From Maylandia zebra (Eukaryota > Chordata > Actinopteri > Cichliformes > Cichlidae): a stretch of DNA of 64,000 nucleotides. Both the position numbers and the translations under genes were made by a program. Under the pieces are notes generated by a model, which saw only the letters and a program-made list of their open reading frames with translations, ran no database searches and was not told the origin of the DNA. Positions within the stretch are counted from its first letter, which is position 1. Each line of letters begins with the position of its first letter. Positions 52,401-62,680 of this stretch are shown one piece after another. Where the stretch lies: positions 8,877,340-8,941,339 of the forward strand of contig NC_135183.1 of assembly GCF_041146795.1 (NCBI RefSeq), in the 5' to 3' direction.

Positions 52401-53455
52401 CTCATCCAATTATTCATTAAAAGCTGTGACTTACCTCAGAGCGTGTCCTTTTTTGTTGCTGTAGACTACCAGAGATAGACTGAGGTGTGAGAAGGGTACA
52501 TTTATGGTAAGTTTAGATGTACGCAGTAAAATATTAATCATCAGATTTTCTGATGTAAACACTATCTGTGTTACAGCTGTGAAAGGGCATGACACAGCAT
52601 TAAGGACTGCTCTTATTTCTAGCCTCTTATTTCTTATTCATTATTATTACTATTAGGTGACACAGCATGTACCTGAGTCGGGGATTTTGCAGTGACTGAT
52701 GGATCCATGTAGGCAGAATATTCAGGAAAATTCTTCAGGCTAAATCTCTCTTCCAAAGGGGTACACAGCCTTAGCAGTTGGTCCTTGAGCCACAGACCCA
52801 CATCCTCTCGCCCATCTGGATATTTGAGCACACCTGGACCAAACCTCTGATCCATGTGGTACAAGCCCTGAGAGGAGGGGAGAGGTGCGTTGTTTTATGA
52901 TGTATCTATAATCTAAATAACGGTTCAGCTTACCTGAAAGACAGCTCCATCGGAGAACACTTGCTGACCATATCCCTCCCTTCTGTTGAGGTAGAACTTG
53001 CCAATGAACTTTTGGCCCGTGGGCCAGCAATACAGTCCATCTCCATGCTTGTAGTCTTTGTAGAAAGAGCCCTCATAGTACTACACCAAAGAAAACAACC
53101 CACGCGTGTATTTGTATCTAAATTACATTTAGCTTGGCTTTAAGGTGTTCACACCCTAAAAGCTAAGGGGTAGTAAATGCTCTAGTGAAACTGTTTAATT
53201 CTTTAATATGTCACACACTACCTCTCCATTTGTCCAGCTGTACCTTCCTTTGCCGTGTTTGAGGCCATTTATAGACTCTCCCTCATATTTGGAGCCGTCG
53301 GGCCACTCCTGCACACCGATTCCTTCTGATATCTCCCTCCCGACCCGAGCACCTCCGCAGTCGTTGCTTTGTCTAACTGACCCCGGTGTCGTAACCGGCT
53401 CCGCACCTCCTCGTCCCGCAGCCGGTGCCACACCTGTGAAGGTCGTCGACAGCAT
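46426..53455 (-). CDS. ankmy1: Ankyrin repeat and MYND domain protein 1, complete, 20 exons
   Basis: Exons 5' to 3': 53222-53455, 52934-53080, 52673-52867, 52435-52479, 52113-52351, 51818-52034, 51551-51712, 51379-51434, 50733-51231, 50449-50627, 48935-49106, 48659-48799, 48457-48558, 48217-48324, 48006-48128, 47721-47822, 47359-47488, 47150-47185 (tentative), 46853-46999 and 46426-46634. They total 3,243 nt in frame, 1,080 residues. The N-terminal third has MORN repeats (YEGSFYKDYKHGDGLYCWPTG and relatives). Ankyrin repeats follow (DSHGHTALIAAT, GRTALHFACQ, GHSPLSLAIASGNEM), interrupted by a highly charged exon (50733-51231). A C-terminal MYND-like finger (CFHCGRSVSVN..YCSRAC) ends the recognisable part. 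This order is that of ANKMY1, whose molecular role is poorly known; MORN proteins are often ciliary or flagellar. Intron 48800-48934 appears to use a GC donor, and the MYND lacks two zinc ligands. Confidence 0.92.
49138..50347 (-). mobile_element. Degraded Tc1-like transposon in an ankmy1 intron
   Basis: TA-flanked (49136-49137 and 50348-50349) with matching ends: CACTGATCAAACATAACATT on the left and the reverse complement CATCCATCAGGCGTAACATT on the right. The minus strand carries a decayed transposase: GCSQSAVVSMYQKWAKEGTM, then CHKAKMVQERFKEH, then EEVKDLLLTSW and VESMPRCVRAVL. Frames are shifted and stops are present. A 229-bp MITE is inserted near the low-coordinate end. Confidence 0.88.
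49173..49401. mobile_element. MITE copy B nested inside the Tc1 relic
   Basis: A 229-bp unit with inverted ends CCCATATGGAAAAG and CTTTTCCATATGGG, flanked by TA on both sides (49171-49172 and 49402-49403). Joining the outer flanks across one TA restores the host Tc1 reading CTGCC-TA-ATATTGT, so the insertion is clean. It is homologous to copy A at 36.4 kb. Confidence 0.9.
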
Positions 53456-53590
53456 TTTACCCGCGTTCTCCCGAGTCCGGTTGAGGGCAGCGACAACTCA
53501 CTTTAGCGACTAACTACAGTGTTTGTTTGGAAGCGACAACTTCAGGTCTCACAAGTCAGATTTGTGTTTTAACTTTGCAGTAAGCAACTG

Positions 53591-53604
53591 GTTGTCATGA
53601 CAAC
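53591..53604. promoter_or_regulatory. ankmy1: RFX X-box-like palindrome upstream of ankmy1
   Basis: GTTGTCATGACAAC is a perfect 14-bp palindrome matching the X-box layout (two GTTRCC-type half sites separated by AT). It lies 136 bp upstream of the ankmy1 start codon. An NRF1-like CGCATGCGCA occurs at 53646-53655. RFX factors drive many ciliary genes. Confidence 0.6.
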
Positions 53605-54454
53605 AGCAGAGCTCGCGCAGGTGGAGAAGTGGGTTTCTCAATCTCACGCATGCGCAAGAAAGAAGGAAAACAAAAACATTTGCTCTGCTTGGTTGTACTT
53701 ATGTAAAAATAAAGCAAATAAATACGTAAATAAATACATTTATTCTTATGAATCAATACACTTTTAATTTTTGGTTACAATGTGGACAGTATTATTATCT
53801 TTGTTTACCAGGGGCGGTAAACCCACATATGCAGGTGTTACATATGGTTAAAAGGATTCAAGTGCAGTAAGTATACATGTTTCATTTAAGTATAGTCTAA
53901 AACTTAATTATTTTCCGTAGCCCACCTAATTAACATTTTGGTTACAGAAAACATGTGAATTTTGATTTTATGTACTGTACAGCTTGTATAATAAATAAAT
54001 ATGTAGACCAAAAAATCCAGAAAGGTAAACAACATGGAACGGGTCATTTACAAACTCAAGTCTAACTTGTGTTTCACACTTTTTTGGTAGAAAAAAAAAT
54101 CAAATTGTTACATGCTTGAATTTACACAAAATGCCAGAAATCTGCACTGTCATGAAGGAAAATGTACAACTTAATTTTTCATGATTTGTTGGGTTAACCC
54201 TCTGAGGTCCAAGCCCGCGGCCGAGGCTCTCCGAGGCAAAAAGTTGAAAATACCCCCCCCCCACACACACACACAAAACATATTAAGGATTGTACATTAA
54301 CATAGAGCTGTTGTTGAAACCATACTGAATTTCACCATAATTCGTCATACAATGAGAACAGGACAAATCAACAATTGACACTGACTAAAATCTGTAACAT
54401 AATGCATTGTTTGGAGTTTAGTCTGTTACTGTTACTATTTTTACAATTTCTTTT

Positions 54455-54515
54455 TTGGAGCAACTGTAACCCACATTATTTCCTTAGGAATTAATAAAGT
54501 ATTCTGATTCTGATT
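54455..54515 (+). repeat. LINE-type 3' tail fragment
   Basis: TTAATAAAGTATTCTGATTC followed by TGATTG is the familiar 3' terminus of fish non-LTR retrotransposons. No coding part is attached. Confidence 0.45.
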
Positions 54516-55401
54516 GTTTCAGAATGACGTGCCATTATCCAATGACACATCTGCTTACCTGCATCTTTTGCTCGTTTCTCCTCCTCTTCTTTTCTCCTTT
54601 TTCTAAAATGAGCACCTGATGGCTTTGAACTTTTCTTGTCCATCTTCCATTGCTTTTAATTTTGCACTCCAGTATGAACACAAATCCCCCAACCCGAGTA
54701 TCACCACAACATAATCTAATAGACCTACACCTTAGTTCACAGATTCACTTTGTCTAAGGTGTATTTCTAGGATTTCGCACAACCCAGGATTCAAATCATG
54801 AATATGATGGGCTTGGATTTACATCATTATGAATGAAATGTGCTCTATTTGGAAGCAGCCGGCCCCCTCCCCTTTCGACAGGTTGTGTGTGAGACTTTAA
54901 ATCATCAAACTGTAAATTATAAATTTCAAATTGTTATTGATCCCTTTACCCCGAGTCCTAAAGTGTATATTTATTTTCTTACTCTTGTTTGTTTACTTGC
55001 ACTGCTATAACTGGAGCCTCATCCTCTCATCTCTCTATATACTGCACTGTATGTAACAGAGATGACAATAAAGTTTTACTTTGACTTCAGCAGCGAGCAG
55101 GCGCACCGAGGGCTTTCGCGCTCACTTTTCGCGTATAGAATTTCGAAAAAACATCGGTGCAAATTATAAGTCTGTATCATATTATTGTTGGTTATTAGAT
55201 GCAGCTCCAGCCAGCCAGTGAATCCCCCGCCTTCCTGCCCTCTCCTCCCTGTGCCGCAAGCAGCAGGCGCACATCGCTAACGGAGGGCGCCATTACTCCC
55301 AGCAAATGGGCGATAGAAAACCGATCGGTGCCTATGCCATTCCCAATATGCGCTGGCATGACATCGGGTCAGCATGAGTATGAGCATTTTTTTTTTGTGC
55401 G

Positions 55402-55452
55402 TTGTGCCCCGGGCAACCGCCCATGTCGCCCATATCTAAAACCGCTACTGCG
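55402..55452. repeat. Possible hAT-like terminal fragment
   Basis: In reverse complement it reads CAGTAGCGGTTTTAGATATG followed by a GGGC-rich stretch, like ends of fish hAT elements. The opposite end was not found, so the call is weak. The 190-codon frame beginning at 55199 runs across it and is probably not a gene. Confidence 0.3.
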
Positions 55453-56599
55453 CATTGTGATTTGCTTTCCTTTCATTATACATGTGGTGCAGGAGTATTT
55501 TACTCCTTTACAATATATAAAGAGTAAGACAGCAGGAATAAATAAAAACAGTATTCATTCAAGGGGGATTATAGACAAACAGGAGTATACAGAAAACAAA
55601 AGAAAGGTGTTTATTATTGTTCCTTATCATCAGTGCGTTTTCTGGTCTTATTTGGTTCTCTGTGTTTTCCCAGATTATTTTTTTCATGTTGATTTAAGTT
55701 TTACTTGTTTTCATGTTTTAGTTGTTTACTTGACTACTGTGTTTTGGTTTGTAGATATCATTGTGTTTTAATCCTCATCTTTTAATCCTCTGTATTCCTC
55801 CATGTTGACTTTATTCGTGTTCCTGCATTTCTGTTTCAGCCATGATGTTGTTCATTTCCTCTTTTATTTTGATACTTATTTGTAACTTGTGCGTTGTGTT
55901 TAATTTTCACTCCCTCCCCTAATTCATTGTCTTGACTATCAACACCTGCTTCTTGTTACCCTTCTGTTTCCACTCCCGTAGTTAGTGGTCTGTATCTCTT
56001 TCATTTTTTTGCCTTTGTGGTGCAATATGTGTACTCTGCCTGCTTAAGCACCATTGTTTAATTCCTGATTATCTCCTAGTTTGTGCTTCCGGCTCTGGTT
56101 TAATCACTTTGCTGCTCTAGAGATGTTTTAAGTAATAAATTGCTCAAAAATGGTTCCTTTAATAATAACCTTAGGTTATTTAAGTGCTATGGATGAAAGA
56201 AACATGCTACATACATTTTTTCCTCCTTTTATCCTCTGTTGCTTCTGGACATCAGATCTTGCTAAATAACAGAAAGTGATGTAATGCAATGATATTCTTT
56301 ATTTTATTGTGGATTTCTTGTAAAATTTCTATTTTCTGAACATCATTTTAAAAATTAACTTCCCACAGTTGAGCTTTTTGATTAAAAAGGAAGGTGAAAG
56401 CTCAGAGAAGGACATCTCAGGTTTTGAGAAACCTGAGCTGGCGCAAAATGACAACATATTAAGTTTATGATTGATAAGAGGTATTATGTGAGCTGTGCTT
56501 TGACATTTTCAAAAGTCTAGTGCCTATTTCGTATTTTAATGCAGTCACCAGTCTTGCTGCTTGTGGGCAGTGTTGTTCTGTTTTCATGTTAAAAACAAT

Positions 56600-57120
56600 T
56601 TCAGCCAACCACTGTGCAGTACAGTGAGGCGTGCTCAGACCTCTACATTGGAGAAAGACCTCGACAGGACAAGACTCTGTTTACATCTGCATCTAAAGGA
56701 TAAAGGTCACTCTTTCAAAGATGCCACGGTTCCGATTTTGGAACAAGAAGGCAGATGGATTGATAGAGAAGTAAAAGAAGCCATCACTGAACAGAGAGAG
56801 TGGCATACGATACCAACTGTCAGCCATCTACAATGCAGTCCCTTGCCAGGCCCCAAAACCCCAAGTGACATTGTTTATCCGGTGAGTAGGTCACATGATA
56901 GGGCGCAACAAGGTCTCATAGTGTTTTCACCTGAAACCTCTAGTGGTAACGACCTTTTTTCACACCTTGGCTCATGTAATGAGGCACATGATTAATAATG
57001 GGTTAACAGCCCTTTTAAGGGACAATCCCCACTAGGGATTAAATACCTGGGGCTCTTCACTTTTTAGTTTTAGAACTGAAGAAACTTTCTGGATGAGAAG
57101 TGAAACATCATCTGACTCCC
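56600..57120 (+). mobile_element. Penelope-like retroelement relic (GIY-YIG endonuclease and 3' tail)
   Basis: Frames around 56.62-56.87 kb read SDLYIGE, LHLHLKDKGHSFKDATVPIL, EGRWIDREVKEAI and SHLQCSPLPGP. They follow the order of the C-terminal GIY-YIG endonuclease of Penelope-like elements (LYIGET; HLKDKGHSFED; DRWFERGVKEAIYV; LSPTYNAVLSSLP). Downstream at 57.07-57.11 kb, ACTGAAGAAACTTTCTGGAT and GAGAAGTGAAAC resemble the usual tail of these elements. At least two frameshifts make it inactive. The reverse transcriptase part is missing. Confidence 0.75.
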
Positions 57121-57827
57121 AGGCTAAACTTCGGAATATTCCACAGGACATTTATTTTTCCTGCTTTACCAGAGACATCAAGATGATTTATTTATTTGAT
57201 CGACTCCCAACTCTTTAAGAATTTGTCTCGACTTATTGAATTGGCTTGAACTAGGACCCAGTATATCCAGATCCTATTGCATCTTTGTGATGCCATGTAC
57301 ATAGACATGCTGGATAATGCTCCAAGACAAAATATATGCAAAAACCTGGTTACATAACTAATGTCTGATGAATTTTTTTTTGTCGTTCTGTGTTCTTGTT
57401 TAAATAGTCTTTCAACCCCAATCACCTACAGCTGAATCTGTGAGCATGCTCATGTGTTGCCTGACCCTTTTCCTGTAACTGACACTTTAGTGCCAGCCTG
57501 TGCCATGTAAATTAATAGCGGGAAACAGAATGATTATGACATTTAAAAGAGTTTCTGCTCTGCTGGTTCATTTTTTCCCTTTAATATGTGACTGGGAATT
57601 GTAATCTTTTTCTTTTTCACTAGACCAGTAATATTTTCCCTAAAAACTAGGAATTCATTGAACAGAACACTTTCATAGAATTTAAAACCTGATTTCTCTG
57701 AACACTAAATACAAAGGTACTTGCATTTAACAGCTGGAAGGCTTTAAAACTTGTCTTTTTAAAACAAGTTTCAGATGTGTCAATGCTGAGTGAGGCAGCG
57801 GTCTCTGCCCCACCCCCTTTGTCACTT

Positions 57828-57837
57828 CACTTCCTTT
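57828..57837 (-). promoter_or_regulatory. lamp3: PU.1/ETS-like site upstream of lamp3
   Basis: On the minus strand it reads AAAGGAAGTG, the core of PU.1 sites, 84-93 bp upstream of the lamp3 start codon. It may be chance: a 10-bp match is expected now and then. Confidence 0.35.
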
Positions 57838-57920
57838 GCACCCTTCATTTAGGTGTTAGGTGTTCAACAGTTTCACAATTAGACATCAAGGCACAGCTGC
57901 TGCACTTCTGATCCAGTGGC

Positions 57921-60100
57921 ATGGCTATTCTCTTTTGTCTTCTAACTGCGATGCTAAAAGGCCACCGAGGTGGATGGTATCTTTTCTTCCTGGCTGCTGT
58001 CATTCCAGGTAAGTCTAATAGCATTCAAGTGGAGTTCAACCATCCACAGACAGGTGACCTTAAACTCACTTGACAGGATTGTTTTTTATTTACATGTCAA
58101 AACCAAAGTTCTTCCATTTTCAATTGTTTTACTCTCACTCTTTTTGATACTACTGTTTCCACTTCTGTTTAAATGGTAATATTTCGTTGCAAGAGTGTAG
58201 TGTGGTAAACGTCATATATGAGACTGCGCTGGTTTCCTCTCCCACACAGTGGTCTTTAGCTGTCCCAAAGATGTCGCGCTTGTCACTCTGTGGTTTTAGC
58301 AAAAAAGAGTGGTATGACCTGAGCAGAAGTACTTCTCATGCTGCATGCACTATTATCTGAGTCATTAAATTCTGCACCTTCTGAAATGCTGTTTTTGTTG
58401 ACTCATTTAAAATTACTTGACTTTTAATTATTTTTACTGTTGACCACACTCATTAAGACAGCCTTTTCCCCCCACTTACCTGCATAACACTTCAGAAATT
58501 AATGAAGAGCAAAAATGCTAAATAATAATATTAAGAATGTTTGGGAGCCAAAGCAACTTGGCTGTAAAGTGACAAACCACAGAGCTGCTGAGCGCTAAGG
58601 CATGCAGTGTGTAAAAGGCTCTGCTGACTCAAGAATTAGAGCTTCAAACCTCCCCTGGCTGTAACATTAAAAAAACCCATCAGCTGATGGGTTTTTTTTG
58701 TCCATGTAAGACCTACATGGACAGGCTCCTGCATCTGTCACTCCTGCATCTGCCACAGACCTTGTCGGCCTCTCCGATCATTTATTTTAAATACACGGGT
58801 GGCCACGCTTTTGCAGTTGTAGCTACTAAACTTTGGAACAGCCATTGTCGGCTAGTCAGTTTTAAATGGCAGCTGAAAACTTATTTTTACAAGTTAGCTT
58901 TTCCTTATTATGTGTTCACACCTTTCTATAGAAGTATATGTGCACAGTACAAATGAATGGATGACTGTATGTTTGAAAGCATGTTTGTGTGTATAGTGTA
59001 TGTTGACTTCTTTAATGTAAGTTTTATCCGAACAGTAAAGCACTTTGCAGCTGTGCTTTTAAAATGAGCCATACTGCTCCACTTATTATCATGACTAACA
59101 GTATTCCAACTCATCCAACTTGTGCTCCTATACTGGTTCAGACTGTTCCAAATAACTGGAGTGCTCAATCGTTTCTGGTTCTCTGGGTTAATAAAGAAGT
59201 AGCTGTGTTGGACTGGAGTTAATGGGTGAAGGGCATTCAAGATAGTGGACCTACTGCACTCCCCCCTTAATGCATTTGACCAGTTTCTTTCTTTCTTTTT
59301 CCCTTTTTCAGGTAAATACTTACTGAAAGAGGGTTCTGTGTTGTATTTTGCGAAGACTTCCACTGGTTATTTATTCATTTCTAAATGATATACAACTTTA
59401 TGCAAGGGATAAGAAAAAAAAAAAAAAAGAAACTGGGTATGACCAGACAATGAAAATAACAGGTGTGATCTTCTACCAGGTGTCCACTTTCAGAGCACTA
59501 ATGGCTCCATCCAGCCTGCTTTGGAGTCTGAGCTTCACTCCAAGGGTCAGATCTACCGGCCGGTCCTGCAGCCATCTGAGGCCACTCCTCAAACAGGTAC
59601 ACCTGTTTTATTCCATGTATATGCATGGTCCAAATCCCCTGTTCATTTACAGCAGACAAAGAGATGCTGGTGTAATGGGACAAGAGGTAGAGGGACGTAA
59701 GGAAGATAAAATAACCTTTAAACCTGACACAAATGATCGTTTGTCATGCTGATTAATTTCATATTTTGAAGGCTAAGAATTGCAAGCAATATTGATTCAT
59801 AGTTCACTGTGCATACGTGAAGAATTTGGGGAAACATGAGTGTGCAAAACAGATGGCCTACAGTTCATTTGTTGACTACTATTCAGAGAAGGATGCAGAT
59901 GTGATGGCTTTAAAGGTGACTAACTGAAATATTTGAAAGTGGCATGCATTATAATTTTGCATGCTTGAGTTCAAAACTATGTTGTTGTTTTTTGTTTTTT
60001 TTTAATATATGGGTGCAGGAAACTATGTGAAGAAAGATAGAGGGAAACCCTGCATCAGAATTACCATGGGAGCAGAGTTCTTGGTCACTGAAAACAAGGT

Positions 60101-60178
<78 letters not shown>

Positions 60179-61799
60179 TCAATGGCATGCTTCTTTTTGT
60201 GTATTAGTATGAATTTTATTTTGTTGCTTTTCAGCAGTTTTTGCAAAAAGTGTGTTTGTATCAGCATGTCTTTGTGAGGTGTCACAAGCTGGTTTCTCAC
60301 TGCAAAAATTTCCAACTGCCGTCAGCTTATTTATTTTTTTTCAGTTACAGTTGGATCGTTTCACATGGGAGTCAATCGGTTTGAAAGTCGTTTACACCTG
60401 ACCTCAGTGTAATCATTTTTTTTCTTTCTATGCTATAATAATATAGATTAAAATTGAGACACTGGGCGCGACATTGATTGGGCTCCAATATTTAACAGAC
60501 ATCATCTGATTCTAAGTCATTTGTGAGGCGCTCCTATTTTTCACTGACTGATCCAGATGTGACCCAGCACAGAAGGAAAGATTTGCTTGTCTTTTTCTTC
60601 AATGTAACGCAGAAATCAAACACAGTGAGAGGAGATGGTGACTTGTAATGCTGATCCTGAGCCTTTACTTTTCTCCTTTTGAAATCAGAAAACCTGGTAT
60701 TTTGACCTGGACCCATCCAGAGTTAGGGTCAGTGGTTACTGTGGCAAAGAAGAGGCTCTTCTCTCTCTCACACTGCCAGACAATGGTGCCAGCCTGCAGT
60801 TCAAATTCAAAAAGGTACAACACTCATTCACTGCTGGGTGAACTCTCCGTGTCATCCTCATGCCTGCTGTGGATACCTTTCTTCACATCATAGTCAGTTT
60901 TACTCAGTTTAGGTCTGCCTTATCCACGTTCACATCGAGGCTGTAATGTTCTGTTGTTTATGAATCAGCTCGAATGTTTTTGTTTTTGTCCCCAGGAGAA
61001 GACTGTTTTCTACGTCATCGAGATGAATGCACATTTGTCTCCCATGCCTGTCTGCAAAGACTGTTCCAGTAAGAGCCAAAGGAAAAGACGCAGCAAACAG
61101 CTGGTGTGTGATTCAGATGCCCAGCATAAACTGAAAATTTAACTACTCTTGTGCTTCATCCTCTTCCCAACAGACAAGACTTACAAAGGTGTGTTGGCCC
61201 ATGAAAAGCTGTTCAAAACTGCTAACGGTCAAAGCTTCATGTGCAAGTCTGAGAATCTGCTTTTGATGTCGTCTGAGCTGAAGATCAAGCTGGTTCCTGT
61301 GCAGATGCAGGCCTTCAACCTGTCTCAAGGACAGTATGGAAAAGGTGACTAGCTTTCACAGAAACAAATGAATGGAAACCAAATATCTCCTGCCCAAAGT
61401 TAGGTTTTTAGAGTTGAGGCAGAAAAAATGAACAAATTGGACAACATCTTACAACCCTTCAGGTTTACAGCCTTTTTTGTGGTCCCGTGTTTGAGAATGA
61501 GAGCTCTGTTATGATCTGACTGTGTGTAAAGACATCCCATTAGATGTTAAAAGTTTAATATTAGACATTAAATTTCTTATTGAAAAGAATTAAAAAAAAA
61601 AAAGGTATTTTACTTAAATCCTACACATAATTGCTGCTCTGTTTCTCTCCATGGTTCAGAGGTGGAGTGCTGGGCTGACTATAACAAGAGAATCATTCCC
61701 ATCATCATCGGGGCAGCCGTCGTGTGTCTCATTCTTATCAGTTTGATGAGCTTCCTTGTGGTCAGAGATCGCCGCAGAGATGGATACGAACGGATTTGA
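57921..61799 (+). CDS. lamp3: Lysosome-associated membrane protein 3 (short form), complete, 7 exons
   Basis: Type I lysosomal or endosomal glycoprotein of the LAMP/CD68 family, marking mature dendritic cells in mammals. Exons: 57921-58008, 59480-59596, 60019-60098, 60689-60814, 60996-61068, 61174-61344 and 61660-61799, all in phase, 264 residues. The hydrophobic start (WYLFFLAAVIPG) is a signal peptide. Translation could start at 57921 or at the in-frame ATG 57951, which gives a more typical signal. One LAMP domain follows with the four expected Cys (PCIRI, SGYCG, FMCKS, VECWADY) plus an extra CKDC. Glycosylation sites are NGS, NKT and NLS. It ends with one membrane span (IIPIIIGAAVVCLILISLM) and the tail RDRRRDGYERI, a YxxI lysosomal sorting signal. 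The gene is next to mccc1, as in human 3q27. It lacks the long Thr/Ser-rich stalk of human LAMP3 (416 residues). Poly(A) signal AATAAA at 61964-61969. Confidence 0.9.
58669..58698. repeat. Perfect 30-bp palindrome in lamp3 intron 1
   Basis: Seven A, CCCATCAG, CTGATGGG, seven T: every base pairs about the centre at 58683/58684. It directly precedes a LINE relic and may be an insertion junction. Confidence 0.9.
58730..59060 (+). mobile_element. LINE 3' relic in lamp3 intron 1
   Basis: The reading frame at 58.78-58.91 kb gives GGHAFAVVATKLWNSHCRLV and SFKWQLKTYFYKLAF, the C-terminal end typical of fish LINE (L2/Rex-like) polymerases. AACAGTAAAGCACTTTGCAG downstream is the usual tail. It is heavily degraded. 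Confidence 0.65.
60103..60177 (+). repeat. (GT)n microsatellite abutting the lamp3 intron 3 donor
   Basis: About 37 uninterrupted GT units beginning five bases after the exon 3 boundary (AACAAG|GTCAGTGTGT). Confidence 0.98.
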
Positions 61800-62680
61800 A
61801 TGGCGAAGAGTTCACTGTGAAACTGGACTGGGGGTGGTGGTGGGGGGTGCTATTGGCTTGTTCATACACTTGCTCTTTCACTTGTTCTTTTCCTAAACCT
61901 TCATTTGGCTTGTCACATTCTTCTGTTAACAGCAAAGACGGTTTGTCTGGTATTTACAATTTGAATAAATAAAACTTTTTTTTAAATGTTGTCTTTTTTT
62001 TTTATTATTTTGTTGTTGTTGCTTTCATTAATGTCTTGTGTAATTTTAATTGATATTTTTTTTCACTGCATGTTCAATATTCGTTTGAAACAAATTGTTC
62101 ATAATTTAAGAGTGGAATATTTTTAATCGCACGAGAAAGCTATAAATAATGCCATTAAAAGCAAATGGGTGCGAGAGTACAGACTAACATCGTTATTAAA
62201 TAGTCTCTATTCATCATACTTTGTAACCTTAAGAAAGGGGGGCAAACTAATACTCATTGCATTATGTTGTATTTTACTGCACAAAAATTAAAAATAATAC
62301 TTTAAATAATTTAAGGGATGCATAACAAAAATGCATTCAACGTTCTGAATGCAGTAAAATTTGTACTTCGAGTCCCTGTTAACTTTTAATTCTCAAGCTT
62401 TTCGACAGAGAAATGCTGCCATCTGCTGACGACTTTTGATAACTGCAGCTTATTCACCGCCTCCTTATCCTTCCCTTCTAATTGGCTGTCGCCCCTACGA
62501 GTCCTTGGAGAGGTCAAAAATAATGATAACGAAATTTACCGGAGAGTCGCTGTGGTTTTGAGATATACAGTTTAGTCGATCACATTTCTCTTGTTGGCTT
62601 ATCCAGTCCAGCACCGAGACCTTTTTTTTTCAGGTGCTCATTCAGCTAGCTAGCACAGCTAGCCTCAGCAGCTGGTGGCT
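61800..62680. other. lamp3 3' UTR, intergenic, and mccc1 promoter
   Basis: lamp3 transcripts probably end soon after the AATAAATAAA at 61964-61973. The following AT-rich 400 bp shows nothing. The last 200 bp before the mccc1 ATG contain an inverted CCAAT box (ATTGG, 62481-62485) and a short pyrimidine-rich leader. Confidence 0.55.

Larger units (their letters stand above)
53516..57920. other. Intergenic between ankmy1 and lamp3
   Basis: These genes diverge. The first about 200 bp should be the ankmy1 promoter. Further on are LINE-tail-like fragments (54.46-54.52 and 55.03-55.08 kb), a possible hAT-type terminal fragment (about 55.40-55.45 kb), a Penelope-like relic (56.6-57.12 kb) and the lamp3 promoter just before 57.92 kb. 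I find no supported gene. Confidence 0.55.

Noticed and set aside
55199-55771. A 190-codon open frame on the plus strand
   Set aside because: Its middle crosses a repeat end (CCCCGGGCAACCGCCCATGT) and poly-T, the second half is low-complexity and hydrophobic, and no domain or splice pattern is seen.
58926-59363. A 145-codon minus-strand frame in lamp3 intron 1
   Set aside because: It begins in sequence next to a LINE relic, shows no domain, and has no splice partners.
59949-60315. Minus-strand frames of His-Thr repeats
   Set aside because: Translation of the (GT)n tract in lamp3 intron 3.
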